Of a stretch of DNA of 64,000 nucleotides, positions 29,401-42,105 are shown piece after piece (within the stretch, counting starts at the first letter, position 1; the number at the start of each line of letters is the position of its first letter). This DNA comes from Cliona cf. orientalis (lineage: Eukaryota > Porifera > Demospongiae > Clionaida > Clionaidae). The stretch lies in contig OZ005691.1 of NCBI GenBank assembly GCA_963930775.1, positions 6,383,000 through 6,446,999 of the forward strand, written 5' to 3'. A program made the translations under genes and the position numbers. Below the pieces are notes generated by a model, which searched no databases, was not told the origin of the DNA, and saw only the letters and a program-made list of their open reading frames with translations.

Positions 29401-31651
29401 ATGGCGGAATCTCAAGCTATAGACTTAGCCCAGAAGCGAAGTTAGAAGATCAACTGACCTGCGCTATCTGCCTTGATGCATTCAAAGATCCCAAAGTACT
29501 CCAATGTTTTCATGTCTACTGCAAAGACTGCCTTCAGCGACTGGTGGTCACAGATAGACAGGGACAACTCTCACTTCGCTGCCCCACCTGCCGACAATCC
29601 ACCCTCGTCCCTCCAACCGTTGGTGTATCCGGTCTCCAGTCAGCATTTTATATTCACCACCTTTTAGAAATTAAAGATACATTTGAAATGCTTAAGGAAT
29701 CAAAAAATGTACCGTGCGGGAAATGCATCCAATCTCCACAATCATCCACTTGCTACTGTCGTGACTGTGGTGAGTTCCTATGTGCCGTGTGTTATATCGT
29801 GCATAGTCAGTGGGGTGATTTTGCCAACCACGAGGTGGTTGCTATTGAGCAACTGAAACAGAAGGTGAAGCAACTCGATGCTATAAAGAAGGTGACCCTC
29901 TATTGCTCCCTGCACCAAGGTAAGGAGCTGGAGCTCTACTGTGAGACATGTGAAGAGCTCATTTGCCATAACTGTACAATCAACAAGCACTATAGACCAG
30001 AACATAAGTTCGATCTGGTGGGAGATACCATCGAGAGACACAAAGCTGAAATTGAAGCATCCCTAGAGCCAATCAAAATGCAGATGGATAGTATCAATAA
30101 GGCACTAGACCAGCTTGATTTACGGTCCCTGGAGTTGGACAATCTACAAATAACACTTGAAAGCAGTATACAACGACAGATCCAGGAGTTTCAAGAACTA
30201 CTAGAAGCAAGAAAGTCGAGCTCATTTCCCAATTGCAGCACCACATCCAAACAAAAAAGAAAAATCTTGCAGCACGGAAGGAGGAACTAGAGACAGTTCT
30301 TACCCAGCTGGCCAGTTGTTCATCATTTGTGAGGGAGAGTCTAAGGACAGGAAGCCAGGGAGAGATCATGAAGATGAAGAAAGCAGTTGTGAAGCAGGTA
30401 AAGGAGATGACAGACAACTTTGAACCAGATACATTGCCTCCCTGTGAGCTGGCTGACGTTGATTTTATAGCATCCTTCAATCTGATTGAAACCTGTCGGG
30501 AATTTACTGAAGTGTATTTACAGAAAGCATCTCCAGAGAAATGCCATGCAGTTGGAAGGGGTCTGGAATTTGCTGAACTTGGTGAGAGAGCGTTTGCAGT
30601 TCTGAATGTTGTTGATCAACACAGAAAGGCTTGCATTGTACCAGTGGAGACCCTCACATGTGAGTTTGTGTCTGTGAGCACAGGTGAAAAGTTTGACAGT
30701 TCCATAAAGAAGATAGCTACCAGCCAGTATGAAATTAGCTACCTAGCCACCAGTCGAGGAAGACACCAGCTGCACATCAAGGTAGGAGGAGGGCACATCA
30801 GAGGAAGTCCATTCCCAGTCAATGTGAAACTACCAACCCAGAAGCTTGGTACTCCCATCAAGAGCATTCAAGGAGTCCAGGGACCTTGGGGAGTAGCAGT
30901 TAACCAGAAGGGAGAGATCATAATAGCAGAGTACAGCGGTTTCCGTATCTCCATCTTCAGTCAGTCAGAAGAGAAGCTACTGCCATTTGGATCACAATTC
31001 AATTATCCCCAAGGTGTGGCAGTGGATGAACATGACAACATACTGGTGGCAGAAAAAGGTAATTATTGCTTACAAAAGTTCACTTCAGCTGGGATGTTCA
31101 TCAACACAGTTGGGAAGAAAGGGAATAAGTTGCTGGAATTTAACTACCCTCTGGATATTGCTATTCATCCCCTGAACAAGATGGTATATGTATCTGATAG
31201 AAGTAATCACCGTATTCAGATCCTGAATCCTGACCTGACATCGACAAGCTGTTTTGGCAGCTTTGGAAGTGACAATGGAAAATTCCAATGGCCCTGGGGC
31301 GTGACTTTTGATAGCACTGGGAACGTGTACATAGCTGATAGTGGTAACCATCGTATTCAAGTATTCAACGCTGAGGGAGAATTTTTAAGGAAGTTTGGGA
31401 AGTATGGCCGTGGCAATGGAGAATTGAACTTTCCTGCCAGTATCTGCATTGACAGCTATGATGTATTATACGTTTCTGAATGGAGCAACCATCGTGTTTC
31501 AGTATTCACGTGTGGGGGCAAGTTTCTGACATCATTTGGCACAAAGGGAAGTGGACCTGGACAGTTTAAAAATCCATGTGGAATTGCATTGGATAAGAAT
31601 GGAATTATTTACATCAGTGACTATGACAATAATCGTTTGCAGTTATTTTAG
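29401..31651 (+). CDS. TRIM-NHL protein (TRIM2/3/71-like), frame slips twice
   Basis: Single-exon gene, about 750 codons if continuous. Order: RING finger (CAICLDAF, CFHVYCKDC, CPTC), first B-box (CGKC, CRDCGEFLCAVC), second B-box (CSLHQGKELELYCETC, CHNC), coiled coil, filamin-type Ig repeat (ending GGHIRGSPFPVNVK) and six NHL repeats (WGVAVN, YPQGVAVD, SDRSNHRIQI, ADSGNHRIQVF, SEWSNHRVSVF, SDYDNNRLQLF). Such proteins are E3 ligases that also bind RNA or partners through NHL. The ATG at 29401 begins MAESQAID; the frame then shifts near 29425 (TT) and again at 30212 (AAA). Each needs one base more in the same homopolymer. Everything else is conserved, so sequencing or assembly error is more likely than decay, but a young pseudogene is possible. 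Confidence 0.88.
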
Positions 31652-32222
31652 GAGTGTATTATTGTTTGATGTTAACAAAGATTTTGAACCTTTGACTCGG
31701 ACCTGAAGTCTTAATGGGTATTAATTGTCTTGTATATATATACGAAATGCCATACTTGTGATAACAACACTCAAGTTCATGCATGCATAGGCTATGCTGA
31801 TGTGTCATAATACTATCAAAACAACTACTCCTTTGTAGCCATATAGTGCAATCCTAACAATTGAGTAGCACTATAGCTAGCTATAGTGCCTGCCACCTAA
31901 TAATGGCCCCTAGCTGTAGCTGGCATAGATGTATTATTATATCACTACAAAAAATTTTAGAGGCTGGGACAAAATATATCTCCCAATTTTGTTGGTCAGG
32001 TATAGTTTGATTTAAATTTTAACATGATATTGAACGTAGTCTAGCTAGTTACAGTTGTAATATAACTATTATTACCAATTAAGTGATCTTTCTCTCATAT
32101 CTAATCCATGAGAATTGAACAAGCTGTCCAAAGAACATCCCGCATCATGTTCAGAGATCAAAATAATTATTATAATAAAAAGAGACTAATAGAGGATTGT
32201 ACACACACTGCCATGGTACATG
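31652..32222. other. Intergenic, convergent 3' ends
   Basis: AT-rich spacer between the 3' end of the TRIM gene (plus) and of kinase-like gene A (minus). No coding stretch or repeat recognised. Confidence 0.5.
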
Positions 32223-35200
32223 TCATTGTAATTCAGGTACTTTTGTTGTCAAGTTGAAGTGATAAGGAATAGTTTCATAAGTTTGAATCTTTTCGTAACG
32301 CCGTACTTGATCATACGTCCGTTCCTCTGTATTGTGCACAACTGCTGAACAACTGAATGTAGATGGCAGATTATAGTAGTGTGCAGGAACCAGCTTATCA
32401 TTGGGGGATGCCCACAATAATTTATCGAGACATTCTTGGTCACAAGTGTCAATACTCTCATAGTTTTCGAGGTGATCATAGTGATCGATGGATGCAGTAC
32501 GAACAAGGCGTTTCCGAGGAGCTGCCTTTGGAAGGAGTGAGGGTGCCGATGAGGAAGTGGTCATGGTTGTTTCAGTTGGTGATGAATGAAATGTCTGTAA
32601 TTGATTGCTAGTAGTATTTGTAACTTTCGGAAGCTTTTTCCTAGGTTTAATTGGAGGTTTAGGTCTTGATACTTTAGCTTTAGGATTGTACTTCTCACTA
32701 CTGATATCCATTTTGACCTCACTTGGAGATAGATCTAGTGAGCACAAGTTATTACGATTTGATAGTGCTCCAAATCTGAGTGGGGCTTCAAACTGGTTGG
32801 TCTCACTTTTGGCACTGTAGCAGCTTTCTATTTGTTCAGTATCACTGTCATCATCAAATTCACTCCATCTTATCCCTATTGGTGTTGCTACAGTGTTATT
32901 CTGTGACAAACCACCAGACTGATAGAGAAAATTGTCACTTTCAATTCTCCTTGGTGTCAAAGGAGTTGGAGTATGACTATGTGTACTCTGGTATTCCTGA
33001 AGTGGTAGAGACATAGGTTGGCGTTTCCTAAAAGCTGATATGTCTTCCTTCAAGCTTTCTGATTCCTCCATGTTAAAGTTTGGCTCGCTTCCTCTTGTTG
33101 ATAAACTCCACCTACCATCCAAATTGGTGGCCAATGCTCTCCGCATCTCCACCAGTTTACCATTGCCACCAATGGGCACCCTGATGGGGGAGACTGCTGA
33201 GCTGTTCAGCTGACTATCTTCCCTCACATAGGTGTATTCATCATCGGATCCCAGTGGTTCAGCACGGTGATAATCGTTCATATCTTCTCCACTACTATCT
33301 TCCTCATCGTCTGAGAAGCTCCACCGCCTATCGAAGTTAACCTACAGGTATCAATAATAGTATAGGCATTCACATAGCAATTGAGGAATAATTGCATTTT
33401 TAGCAGGAAAGCAACTTATACAAGGCATGCAAAGCTGAGTGCAATTAATACATCACAAAAATTACGACAGTTGACTATACTACTAGATGATTGCATTTTT
33501 TGTTAGCTTAAGCTCGAGCTATGCTTTCACATAATAGAGAGATGCTTACATCCAAATAAGAGAGGAAGGGTCCAGCTTGATAGACTATCATGAAGCTTTC
33601 CATCTCTATAACACCATGATAGTTTAGCCATTATTCAAAGCTACATATAGTATGGGAACGTTTTTATAGAATTAATTTTGTTTTCATTATACGTGGTTTT
33701 AGATGCCTTGTTCACAATAATTATAGTGCAAGGACCTGAGTTGCATTGATACTCATCACAGTGCAAAATAATACAAGGATAAGATCCGTAATGCAAGGAT
33801 AGACTATTTTTGTGTTCCTCTGCTATGTATTCTTGCATCTGGACATCACCAAACTTCTAATATTTCACAAGCTCGATGAAACGCAACACAAGTCCCTTAC
33901 ATTATAATATTATTGTGATGTAGTCATAAAACTGGGGATAAAATTTAAGGCTGAATTATTGCCTAAGGGAGCAGATGATGGGATTCAGTGATTAGTGTAG
34001 GTATGAATTTGAGTGCAATTTGGGAAACAATTGCATGAGTCTACGTATTAAAAGGAAAATAATTGCATGAGGAAAAACTACAGCTCATAGAACACATACC
34101 CTGCGTGCCATGGCAATATCACCCATGGCCATGCCTCTTCCTAGAGGCCTCCATTTTTTGAAGTTCAGCCTCTTGCTACTCACAAACTTTAAGTGATCTC
34201 TTTTGTTCCATTCTGAGCCTCTTCTTAGAGGCCTCTATAGCTATTCTTTGAAGTCCAGCCTCTTTCTACTCACGAACTTTAAGTGATCTCTATCATTCCC
34301 TTCTGAGATTCATGACATTAATTTTGTGCTAGAAGCATGCTGTAGAGAAGCTTGAGCATGTGCAGTAGTCTCCCTATAGTAGAGAAGCTCAAGCATGCTC
34401 AAGTTCATAGGTACTAGGTGGGCGTGTCTGATGTAGACATACTCGCATGATTTGTAGTTTCCCTGGCAATTGCCTAGAGTTAAGAACGAGACAGAAGGTG
34501 TTTTTTCACTGTCTTACATCATTTTATCGATCATAAATTCACTTAAGCTTAAATGTTGAGATTTGACGATTACAGACGACAGACGACAAACAGACAAACC
34601 AATTGCTTTACCCCTTGCTGCGCATGCGGGATAATGAGAACTACATGTTGATCATAGTAGAATTAGCCATGAAGCCATTGCTGTAGCTGAGAGACCTTGG
34701 TAAATAAGGCTAACCACAGGAATGTCACTGTGCATAGGTCAGGGTTGGTAAGTGGTTGAGCTATTGATCCACGCAGCTAGTATGGTCAATCGTGTGTCAT
34801 TTCATTACAGAAGTCTGATTCTTGACAGCAGAGAGACGCATAGATGCATCCGAAGAGGGTGGGTCTAGCTTGAGTAACTACCACAAAGCCCATCTCCATA
34901 CCTTACGCTAGTTTGTTGCTGGGCCAGTGCTTGTTGCTATGACTATGGAGTACCTACAATCATGATTGGTCCTATCCAGCGTGCACACCACCCTTAGTAA
35001 TATGCTTACTGTACGCATGGCCTCAACCCCCGGTCTAAACTGGGGGGACAAGGCTAAGCTGACTGTTTTGCTAATTATATCTACTTGCTTTGATTTGTTT
35101 TAGTTGTACCTGTTTTGATGCTGTAGATCTTTTTATGTTGCCTTCACTAATAACGTCCTTGTTCACAGCTGAATTGGCATAGCGGAGATACGTCTCTTGT

Positions 35201-38200
35201 AGGTCAGGGTGGAGATACTGACCAGCACTCACGTCGACACCTAGCTCACGAGCTACTCTAGGAATTTCATGTGTTTCCAGTGAATACAAAGCTTGAGATC
35301 CTCCTAACTGAAGCATATGTCTAAGGATGGTTGACGGCTCTGGCCTCATCTCGGAATCAGGATGCCTACGTGCAGGGAAGGAGATAATGAATCATCTCAA
35401 GCATGACTATGCACTAATGATGTAGCACTCACCAGCAAGCAATCATTATTTCATATATACTTCTGAAGCAGCCTGATGGAGGGGAGAGGCGATGGCCCTC
35501 TTGTAACCAGTCCATTATCTACGAAACAGGAAGTTTTACTAATAATAGTTCACAAACATACACGTAATTATGTGGTATTTCAGCATGGTGTAGCAATCTA
35601 TACTGTGATCTACGTGCATGAGTACCAGTATCATTGCGCCACCTGTAAGTTTGTCATCTGTCTGTATGGCTCTTGTCCAAGGCTCCAAATCTCATATAAG
35701 ATCACCCCAAAGCTCCATACCATACTTGCTGGTGTAAACCTCCAGTACATGGTAGCCTACGGTGAGCAATAATATTGTAAGTTATGCTGTTAATATTGAA
35801 AGTATACTGTTTCAGTGAGGATCCCAAAAGATAGTGTGTATATGCAATACCATAATATTGCTTAGGAACTCATCACATTATGGTTTGTCTACAAATTAAG
35901 AAAAATTGGCAACATTATCATGAACCAATGCCAGTGTCAGTCAGTACTTATGGCCAGTGCCCACTTTTAGCACACTGGCAACTTTTGATCAGCTAGCATG
36001 ATGCACACCTATCAAGGGAGTGCCTATAAATAAGTAAGCAATTAGGTACATGTATGCAAAGTTGTAAGATACACCCATTCAACAAACAAAATTAATGGTA
36101 GTCTGCACTGTGCTACATATCATAGTGTCCTGGGTAAGCATAGCCTCTCATCCCCAGGCCCTCTCTCGATCTCCCAGCTTTTATGTTGCATACCTTTTGC
36201 ATGCAACATTAAAAGCACCTAAACATAACTCACAATTTTGGCCCGCATGGATGCTTACCCAGGATATAATTTCCATATGCTTGTATAGAAGCTGCTACAT
36301 TGACCCCTTGAAATTAGCTACATGGGCACATACCCGGGAGTGGGTGTTTGCCCCGGGACACCACAGTAATCACTTAGCAAGATCATCTACTTCCAACTCT
36401 GACATAATATTATAATCTGAGAGCTAATTACCAATGCACAAGCAGAGTATTGTCATAAGTATAATGATACAAATACATAGCTATGTGCACATCTTCTTAG
36501 AGGGACAGAGTGTCACAGAACTAGGCCACTTTATGATTCTGCCACAGTCGCACAATAATTGCACTACAAGTGCTTTATTGCTAGAAAGCTAGGCAAACAA
36601 TAGTAAAAGTAGACTAGTGGCATGGATATGACTTCTATTGATAGAAAGCATCCCAAGTCTCCATGGTGAGAAACTATCTTCATAAAGAACCACATGGAAT
36701 ATGTGTATTGTTTGCGAATTGCCCATCCCTAAACCAAGTACATATTATGTAGTCTGCATAACAGACATTTAATTACTATTTTACTCCATAACTGAATAAA
36801 ACCGTGCATACCTCTGGTGCTGTCCACTTCACGGGAACATTGGCATCCCTATCCAATATAAATTCTCTCTCATTTGACAGGAGTGATGAACATGCGAATC
36901 CAGAAATCTGTAGATATCAATTTTATACTAATTTTCACATAGCATCAGCTTTAATATAATTTGCTGTGGGGATAACTTTGTACCAATTGGGAACTTTAAG
37001 TTATAACTATGTTTAAAGGTGTCCTCGATAGGGAAGGGTTCATAACACTACATATATACAATCCACATACTTTGCAGACACCTTGATCAGTGACCAGAAT
37101 ATGCTTTGCAGTGAGGTAGCGATGGACAAAGCCCTTCTCCGTGAGATAGTTCAGTCCTAGTAAGATGTGTTCACCATACTTCAATAAGAAAGACGGTAAA
37201 TCCGGCAGAGTAACAACTCTAAATAAAGAGAAATAACAATATTATGCTGGGTCATCACATGTACAGATTCAACATTGCCATTGTTTATCATAACATTATA
37301 AAACTAATTGGGCATGTACATATCACAGAATTAGAGCTAGACATACCTCTGTGCACCCACCCACTATTTCCACGAAATTGGCAAAGTAAAATTTTTAGCA
37401 ATTAAAAATTAAACTTCCTGGGGTCATGCTAAATTAATAGATCCTGATGGCTATTTCACTGACAGGTGTATAGCAAGCAATCAGCTCACCTAGATCTCAG
37501 TGCCCTCAGCAGATATATCAGATTGCCCTGAGTGCACATTTCAGTCACAAGGGTGGTCTGCGTATGTCAGAAATAAGTACATGCATGAAATTTGATGTGC
37601 CTGCATGCGTAAAACATGTACCAATAGTTATTTGGGAGGGGGAGGGTGGCAGCCCCTCACCATACCTAAGAGTAGCAAAACAAGTTAAGTGAGGTTGAAG
37701 GATAAGACTTTTCATCCGAAATATCACGTAGTGACCTCATAATTCTCTGACACATGTACCAGGATAGCACCAAATGAAGAGCATGCAGGGTGTGCTATAA
37801 AACAATAAGGCTACCTGTGGCTTGCTCTGTCGTAGCCTCATTCTCACCAGTATTTCAATGGAACATGCTAGGAATGGGCCCAGGAATGAGGCTATGATTA
37901 TTATGTTGTAAAGATTCATTACTACGTATTGAACTATGTTTGAACGTTCATGAACTTCATCGTAGTAAAACTTCAACGAAACATTGAAATGTTTCAGTCT
38001 GTGGACCTTCATCAGTTGAAAACTGAACTCATACAATGCACAACTGTACTTTAGTAATAATACACATTTCTTTCTATCCATGCCTGGCACTAATGCTAAG
38101 GCCCAGTGTAGTTATATTCGTCAGGAAAATTAGGAAATGACACCTGTCTCTATCACTATGAAAGCCTTTGTGACTTGTATAACTGAATTAAGCACTTGAG

Positions 38201-41200
38201 AGCCACTGCCTATTTACCCTTTCCACTGGATAACTGATTTGCAAAGCACAGTCGTAGTCGACAGGGCCGGGGAAAGGTAGAAAAATATGGTGAGGCTAAA
38301 GTGGTAGCATATTAGCTAATGTGCAAGGGGTTATACGGGGGCATAGCATCCCCTTCTCCCAGAATATTTCTGAGATGGACATTTTCAGCTATATTAAACC
38401 TTCAATACCTCTCAGTTCATGGATGATGCCTGGTTGCTAAGATCTCTAAGATCAGGACTACAGCTTCTATTATAATAGTTGCGCTTGTGCAGAACACACA
38501 GTAGGTGTGGTTCATAATTTCAGCATTGCAGGAATGCCCAACTGACGCATAACTATGAAAATCAGGCCAAATATTACTCAGGCCATGGCCTGAGCAGCCG
38601 GAGCGGCTCCTCCGGCTCTGGTAGAGTGGTATTTCATACTAAAATAACACACTAAGCGTGTAGCCCCAAGATCTAGACTGGGTGAGGGAAATGTTTTCCT
38701 GGAGCATATATCTCACTTGAGCTGTACAGTGAAGCTACTGTACATGTACACGTGGTACAAGACAATTAAATTTACATGACATCAAAATTTTTATTTGTAC
38801 TCCTGACTATAGAGTGCTACAGCTAAGGTATATAGGTGCTCACAGATTTCTGTGGTTCCAACAGTCCCAGCAGGTTGACAATGTTAGGATGCCATAGTTG
38901 AACCATAACCACAGCTTCCTGCAACATCCTCAGTGTTGCATTATTACCTGAGGCATGTTTGATGGCCACCATACAGGGACCACTTGGTGTGCTCCACTCT
39001 CCCTTACTCACCAGGCTGAAGTTCCCACTCCCTATCACCTCTGAGTTGCTGCAGGGATGGAATAAGGCACAAACATGAGAAATTCACTTTTTAGGTAGTG
39101 TATACACCTCATCACTTTCAGTATAGTACTCAGTGGTACTGGATAGCAACCAATAGTAAGACAATGAGTGTATACAATTGGCAGTCATTGCACTGGTGCA
39201 TGATGTGTGTTTCCTGATTCTGGGACCACCCCACTAGCATGCAATGATCATGCCACATTTGGACATTAGCTGTGCATAAACATACACAATGTCATACATA
39301 TTATACCAACTGAAAGTGGTGCTGTTACCGTATGTTATCAGGTGGTATCTCAGGGACATAGCGCAGAGCCAGCTGCTGCTGGAGTGATGGGATATCCTGA
39401 GCGGGGTTCTCAATGTGCATCACATGCTCACTGGTCGCGATTGAGACATCGTTCGCTGATAAAAATCTGCGGATTGAGTCTCGTGAAGTCTTTCTCACAC
39501 TTTGAGTGGAGTCCTTTACATGGATAAAGTCATCGTCCATTGCATGCACCGGGAGGTGGTTGTAGCTGTACTCCAGGCTGAGGTCGCTGTGGGAACTGGC
39601 AGTAGAGTGGGTAGAGTGGGCCCTACTTATGGATGGGTATGGACCTGTCCTCTGTAGTATATATATAGAAATGTTTTCTTATCATTAGGACAGTATGGTA
39701 TAATAATATTATTACATGTATGTATTACCTCATCCCAAGCCCCTTTGCTCCTCCCTTCAACAGGGCCAGGGATATACCGTAGATCTGGAAATTTTCGTGT
39801 AAAGAAACTTTCGTATGATAAATTTTCGTGTAATAAAATTTTCGTAGGAACGACCCCTTACCGCACTAGCGTTAATAGTGCATGCTAATTTTTGTAAGAT
39901 TAATTTTCGTAGCCACCATCGACTACGAAAATATTTTTACAACGAAAATTTCCAGATTTATGGTATTATGTTTTTAGACTGGCTAAGAGATCAACAGGTG
40001 TACAAGCTTAAGCTCATTACTATTTCAATTGTAGAACACTTAATGTAGCTCAAATATTTGAGTGGGAAATAGATTGCAAAGCAAACTTTCACAGATATAA
40101 TAATATTATGATTAATAAAATTTAATTTCGGAAGATAGTACCTTAATCTCACCCATTATTATAGAAATTTTCATAGCAGAGGTCAATGTGAAAGCCACCT
40201 TAGTGTCCACCGCAAACTATACTACCTATATATGACTAAAGGTTGTATGTATACTATTGGTAAACATGAGGCTTGGTGAAAGAGCCCTGCTGAGAGCCTT
40301 AGATTGATTACCAGCACCCACCAGGTCTGCTGGCTCACCCATACACATAGGTCTATCCCGCTCCTCTGGCTGCTATCACATACATACTAGTCTCATAGAG
40401 CCAGAACCTTACGCAGGGGGAGGGGGTCTGGTGACTTACTACACACGGAGTTGTTCTGCTGGAATGCAATAATTATTGGCCATTTATGTGACACCACGTT
40501 GTTACATTACACAGTGTGTGTTTGCCTATCATTTCAAAGGGCACGTAATGTTTAATGACATGTGATTATTGTGGAGGCGCGTGACTATGGTAATGCAGTG
40601 AAGCTGCAATCTGATTGGTGCCGGTGTGTACAGCCCGGTGAAACAACTCCGTGTATTGCAAGTCACCAGACCCTCTCCCCTCGCGTAAGGGTCTGGCTCC
40701 GCAAGATCGACTACATACATACATTATTATCTGGATTGGCACAGACATAGATGTGACAGTTACTCATTAAAATTAATGTAAGCTTAGTCTTCACTAGCGG
40801 TAATTGCGTCAAAAATGGAAGTTTACATAATACGCTGTGTCTACAGTGCCGGCACCGGCACCGCAATTTAAGCGTTATAGTGCCGGTAAGTCCATATAAA
40901 ATACTGTACTCTTACGTAGCCCTAGTCCCCGCCCCCTCCTGCATATGGCAATATAAATTTGTACATAAATTTGCCAGCACTCTAGACACTGTGTACATAA
41001 TAATGATCCATAGTATATACATGTGGAACGTACTGCTTTCTTTGTGAAGAGAAACTCGTGCAAAGCCATTATCCATTCGTCTCTCTCATGCAGAGATTCT
41101 GCAGCAAAGTGATGGGCTGGACTGGAACCAGTGATGATATCAAATCTGAACTTCTTGGATTTTTCATTCTTGGATGGCTGAACAGCTATGCAGAACCGCA

Positions 41201-41549
41201 GATCAATAACACCTATGTGGAACAATTCACAGAGATCTGCATACACGTACTGTATACCCTAGTATATTATTTCAGAATTCTTGAGTGATAATTTGCATGT
41301 ACCTTTGAGCTTCAAGGCTGAAAGCTTGGTGGTCTTATCCCGGCACCACCTGCTGTTTTCTGGTACATCATAGTACTCCATCCTGGCGTATCTCTCGTAG
41401 CCAGCGTTTGGACAGGGGACAATGGAATCGACCAGCATGATCCATCTCTTCCTCCACCTGCCCATCTTGCCGCTGGTCGGACTCTTCACAAGGTAACCAG
41501 TCTTCTTGATGCACTGGTAGAATCTACTATGGTGGCTAGCTTCGGCCAT
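32223..41549 (-). CDS. PH-tyrosine pseudokinase, gene A, with long docking tail
   Basis: Exons (minus): 41549-41303, 41236-41034, 39651-39329, 39048-38844, 37557-37490, 37218-37071, 36907-36812, 35756-35643, 35518-35433, 35365-35110, 33603-33550, 33341-32223; 972 codons. PH domain at residues about 17-148 ([33 protein letters not shown]). A Ser-rich linker follows. Kinase-like domain about 260-520: [18 protein letters not shown] hinge, [26 protein letters not shown] and [10 protein letters not shown] are normal. But HRD is HRY (381-383), the catalytic-loop Asn is His388 and DFG is GFA (401-403), so phosphotransfer should be lost. The tail has [15 protein letters not shown] (SH3 ligand type) and Tyr sites YESI, YDQV, YEKI, YETIP. 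Inferred to be a cytosolic scaffold in tyrosine-kinase signalling. Confidence 0.88.
33604..35109. other. Intron of gene A with tandem repeat and relic exon
   Basis: Contains an 84-bp tandem duplication (34134-34310; units start GCCTCTTC(C/T)TAGAGGCCTC), a copy of the dispersed repeat ending AATTGCTTTACCCCTTGCTG (34593-34633) and a degenerate copy of the next exon at 34847-34893. Confidence 0.65.
34847..34893 (-). pseudogene. Relic duplicate of the 54-bp exon of gene A
   Basis: Reads ATGGGCTTTGTGG..., translating [15 protein letters not shown]. The real exon at 33603-33550 translates [18 protein letters not shown]. The bases are alignable over the whole exon and into the acceptor (TATGGAG versus TATAGAG), but there is no GT donor. 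Confidence 0.5.
36230..36372. repeat. Dispersed repeat, CCCGGGAGTGGG family
   Basis: Shares with 45936-46037 and 54915-55050 an order of motifs: CAGG(G)ATATAA, CCATA, TACATTGA(C/T)(C/T)CC, ATGGGC, CCCGGGAGTGGG(T/C)G, GGACAC(C/T)AC. The last end in one copy reads CACTACGGTA. Probably a small MITE or SINE. Confidence 0.65.
37838..37905. repeat. Short AGCCTC...GAGGCT palindrome
   Basis: Ends match the AGCCTCxTxCCCAGGCC family (6028-6383). Intronic in gene A. Confidence 0.4.
39775..39965. mobile_element. MITE, TACCGTAGATCTGG family
   Basis: Ends TACCGTAGATCTGGAAATTT and the complement of TACCATAAATCTGGAAATTT. The interior is made of repeated TTTTCGTA/TACGAAAA words. In an intron of gene A. Confidence 0.85.
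40398..40701. mobile_element. Inverted-repeat element, GAGCCAGACCCTTACGC family
   Basis: The left arm (gagccagaaccttacgcaggg, then ggtctggtgactt) and right arm (aagtcaccagaccctctcccc, then cgtaagggtctggctc) are inverted complements. A single arm recurs at 54124-54190. Confidence 0.8.
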
Positions 41550-42105
41550 AACCTCGCATGCATAGTACGTGATTACGATTAATGCTCTGTACGTAAAAAT
41601 TTATCAGCTAAAACGACTATTGTACTGCATGCACCGTCGCCTCCTGGTATACATGCACCGTCTAATACTGTTTGTACACGTACTTCCTTTAATGGTCTGG
41701 TCAGCAGTGTAGCAAATGCAGGATGTGGTAGTGTGTACAGTTCTGTCGGTCACTAGATCCAAGTGTAGGTCACGCTCTTACCCAAGGCAGTACAATCCCG
41801 GGGGGGGGGGGGGGGGGGGGGATCATCAAGTATAATAGCAGGGGAATATTTATGATAATAGCTATCCTCGATCATCCCCATATTAATAATCATCAGAGTT
41901 CAGGGTCTACTGGCCTTTGTCAACAAGAAAGTATCCCATCACTATAATATTATACCCCCTCTCCACTTGAGAACAATACTCAGGCCACTCCCACACTATT
42001 CAATGAACAACTACCAAATTCCAACAAAATCATTGTATTATCCAATCACAAACAGGAAGTGATCAATTGGACATGATGTAGTGTGTGCAATAGGATAATA
42101 AATAA
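41550..42105. other. Spacer between the two kinase-like genes
   Basis: 556 bp between the 3' end of gene B and the start of gene A, both on the minus strand; it must include the promoter of gene A. It contains a 22-G run at 41800-41821. Confidence 0.6.
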
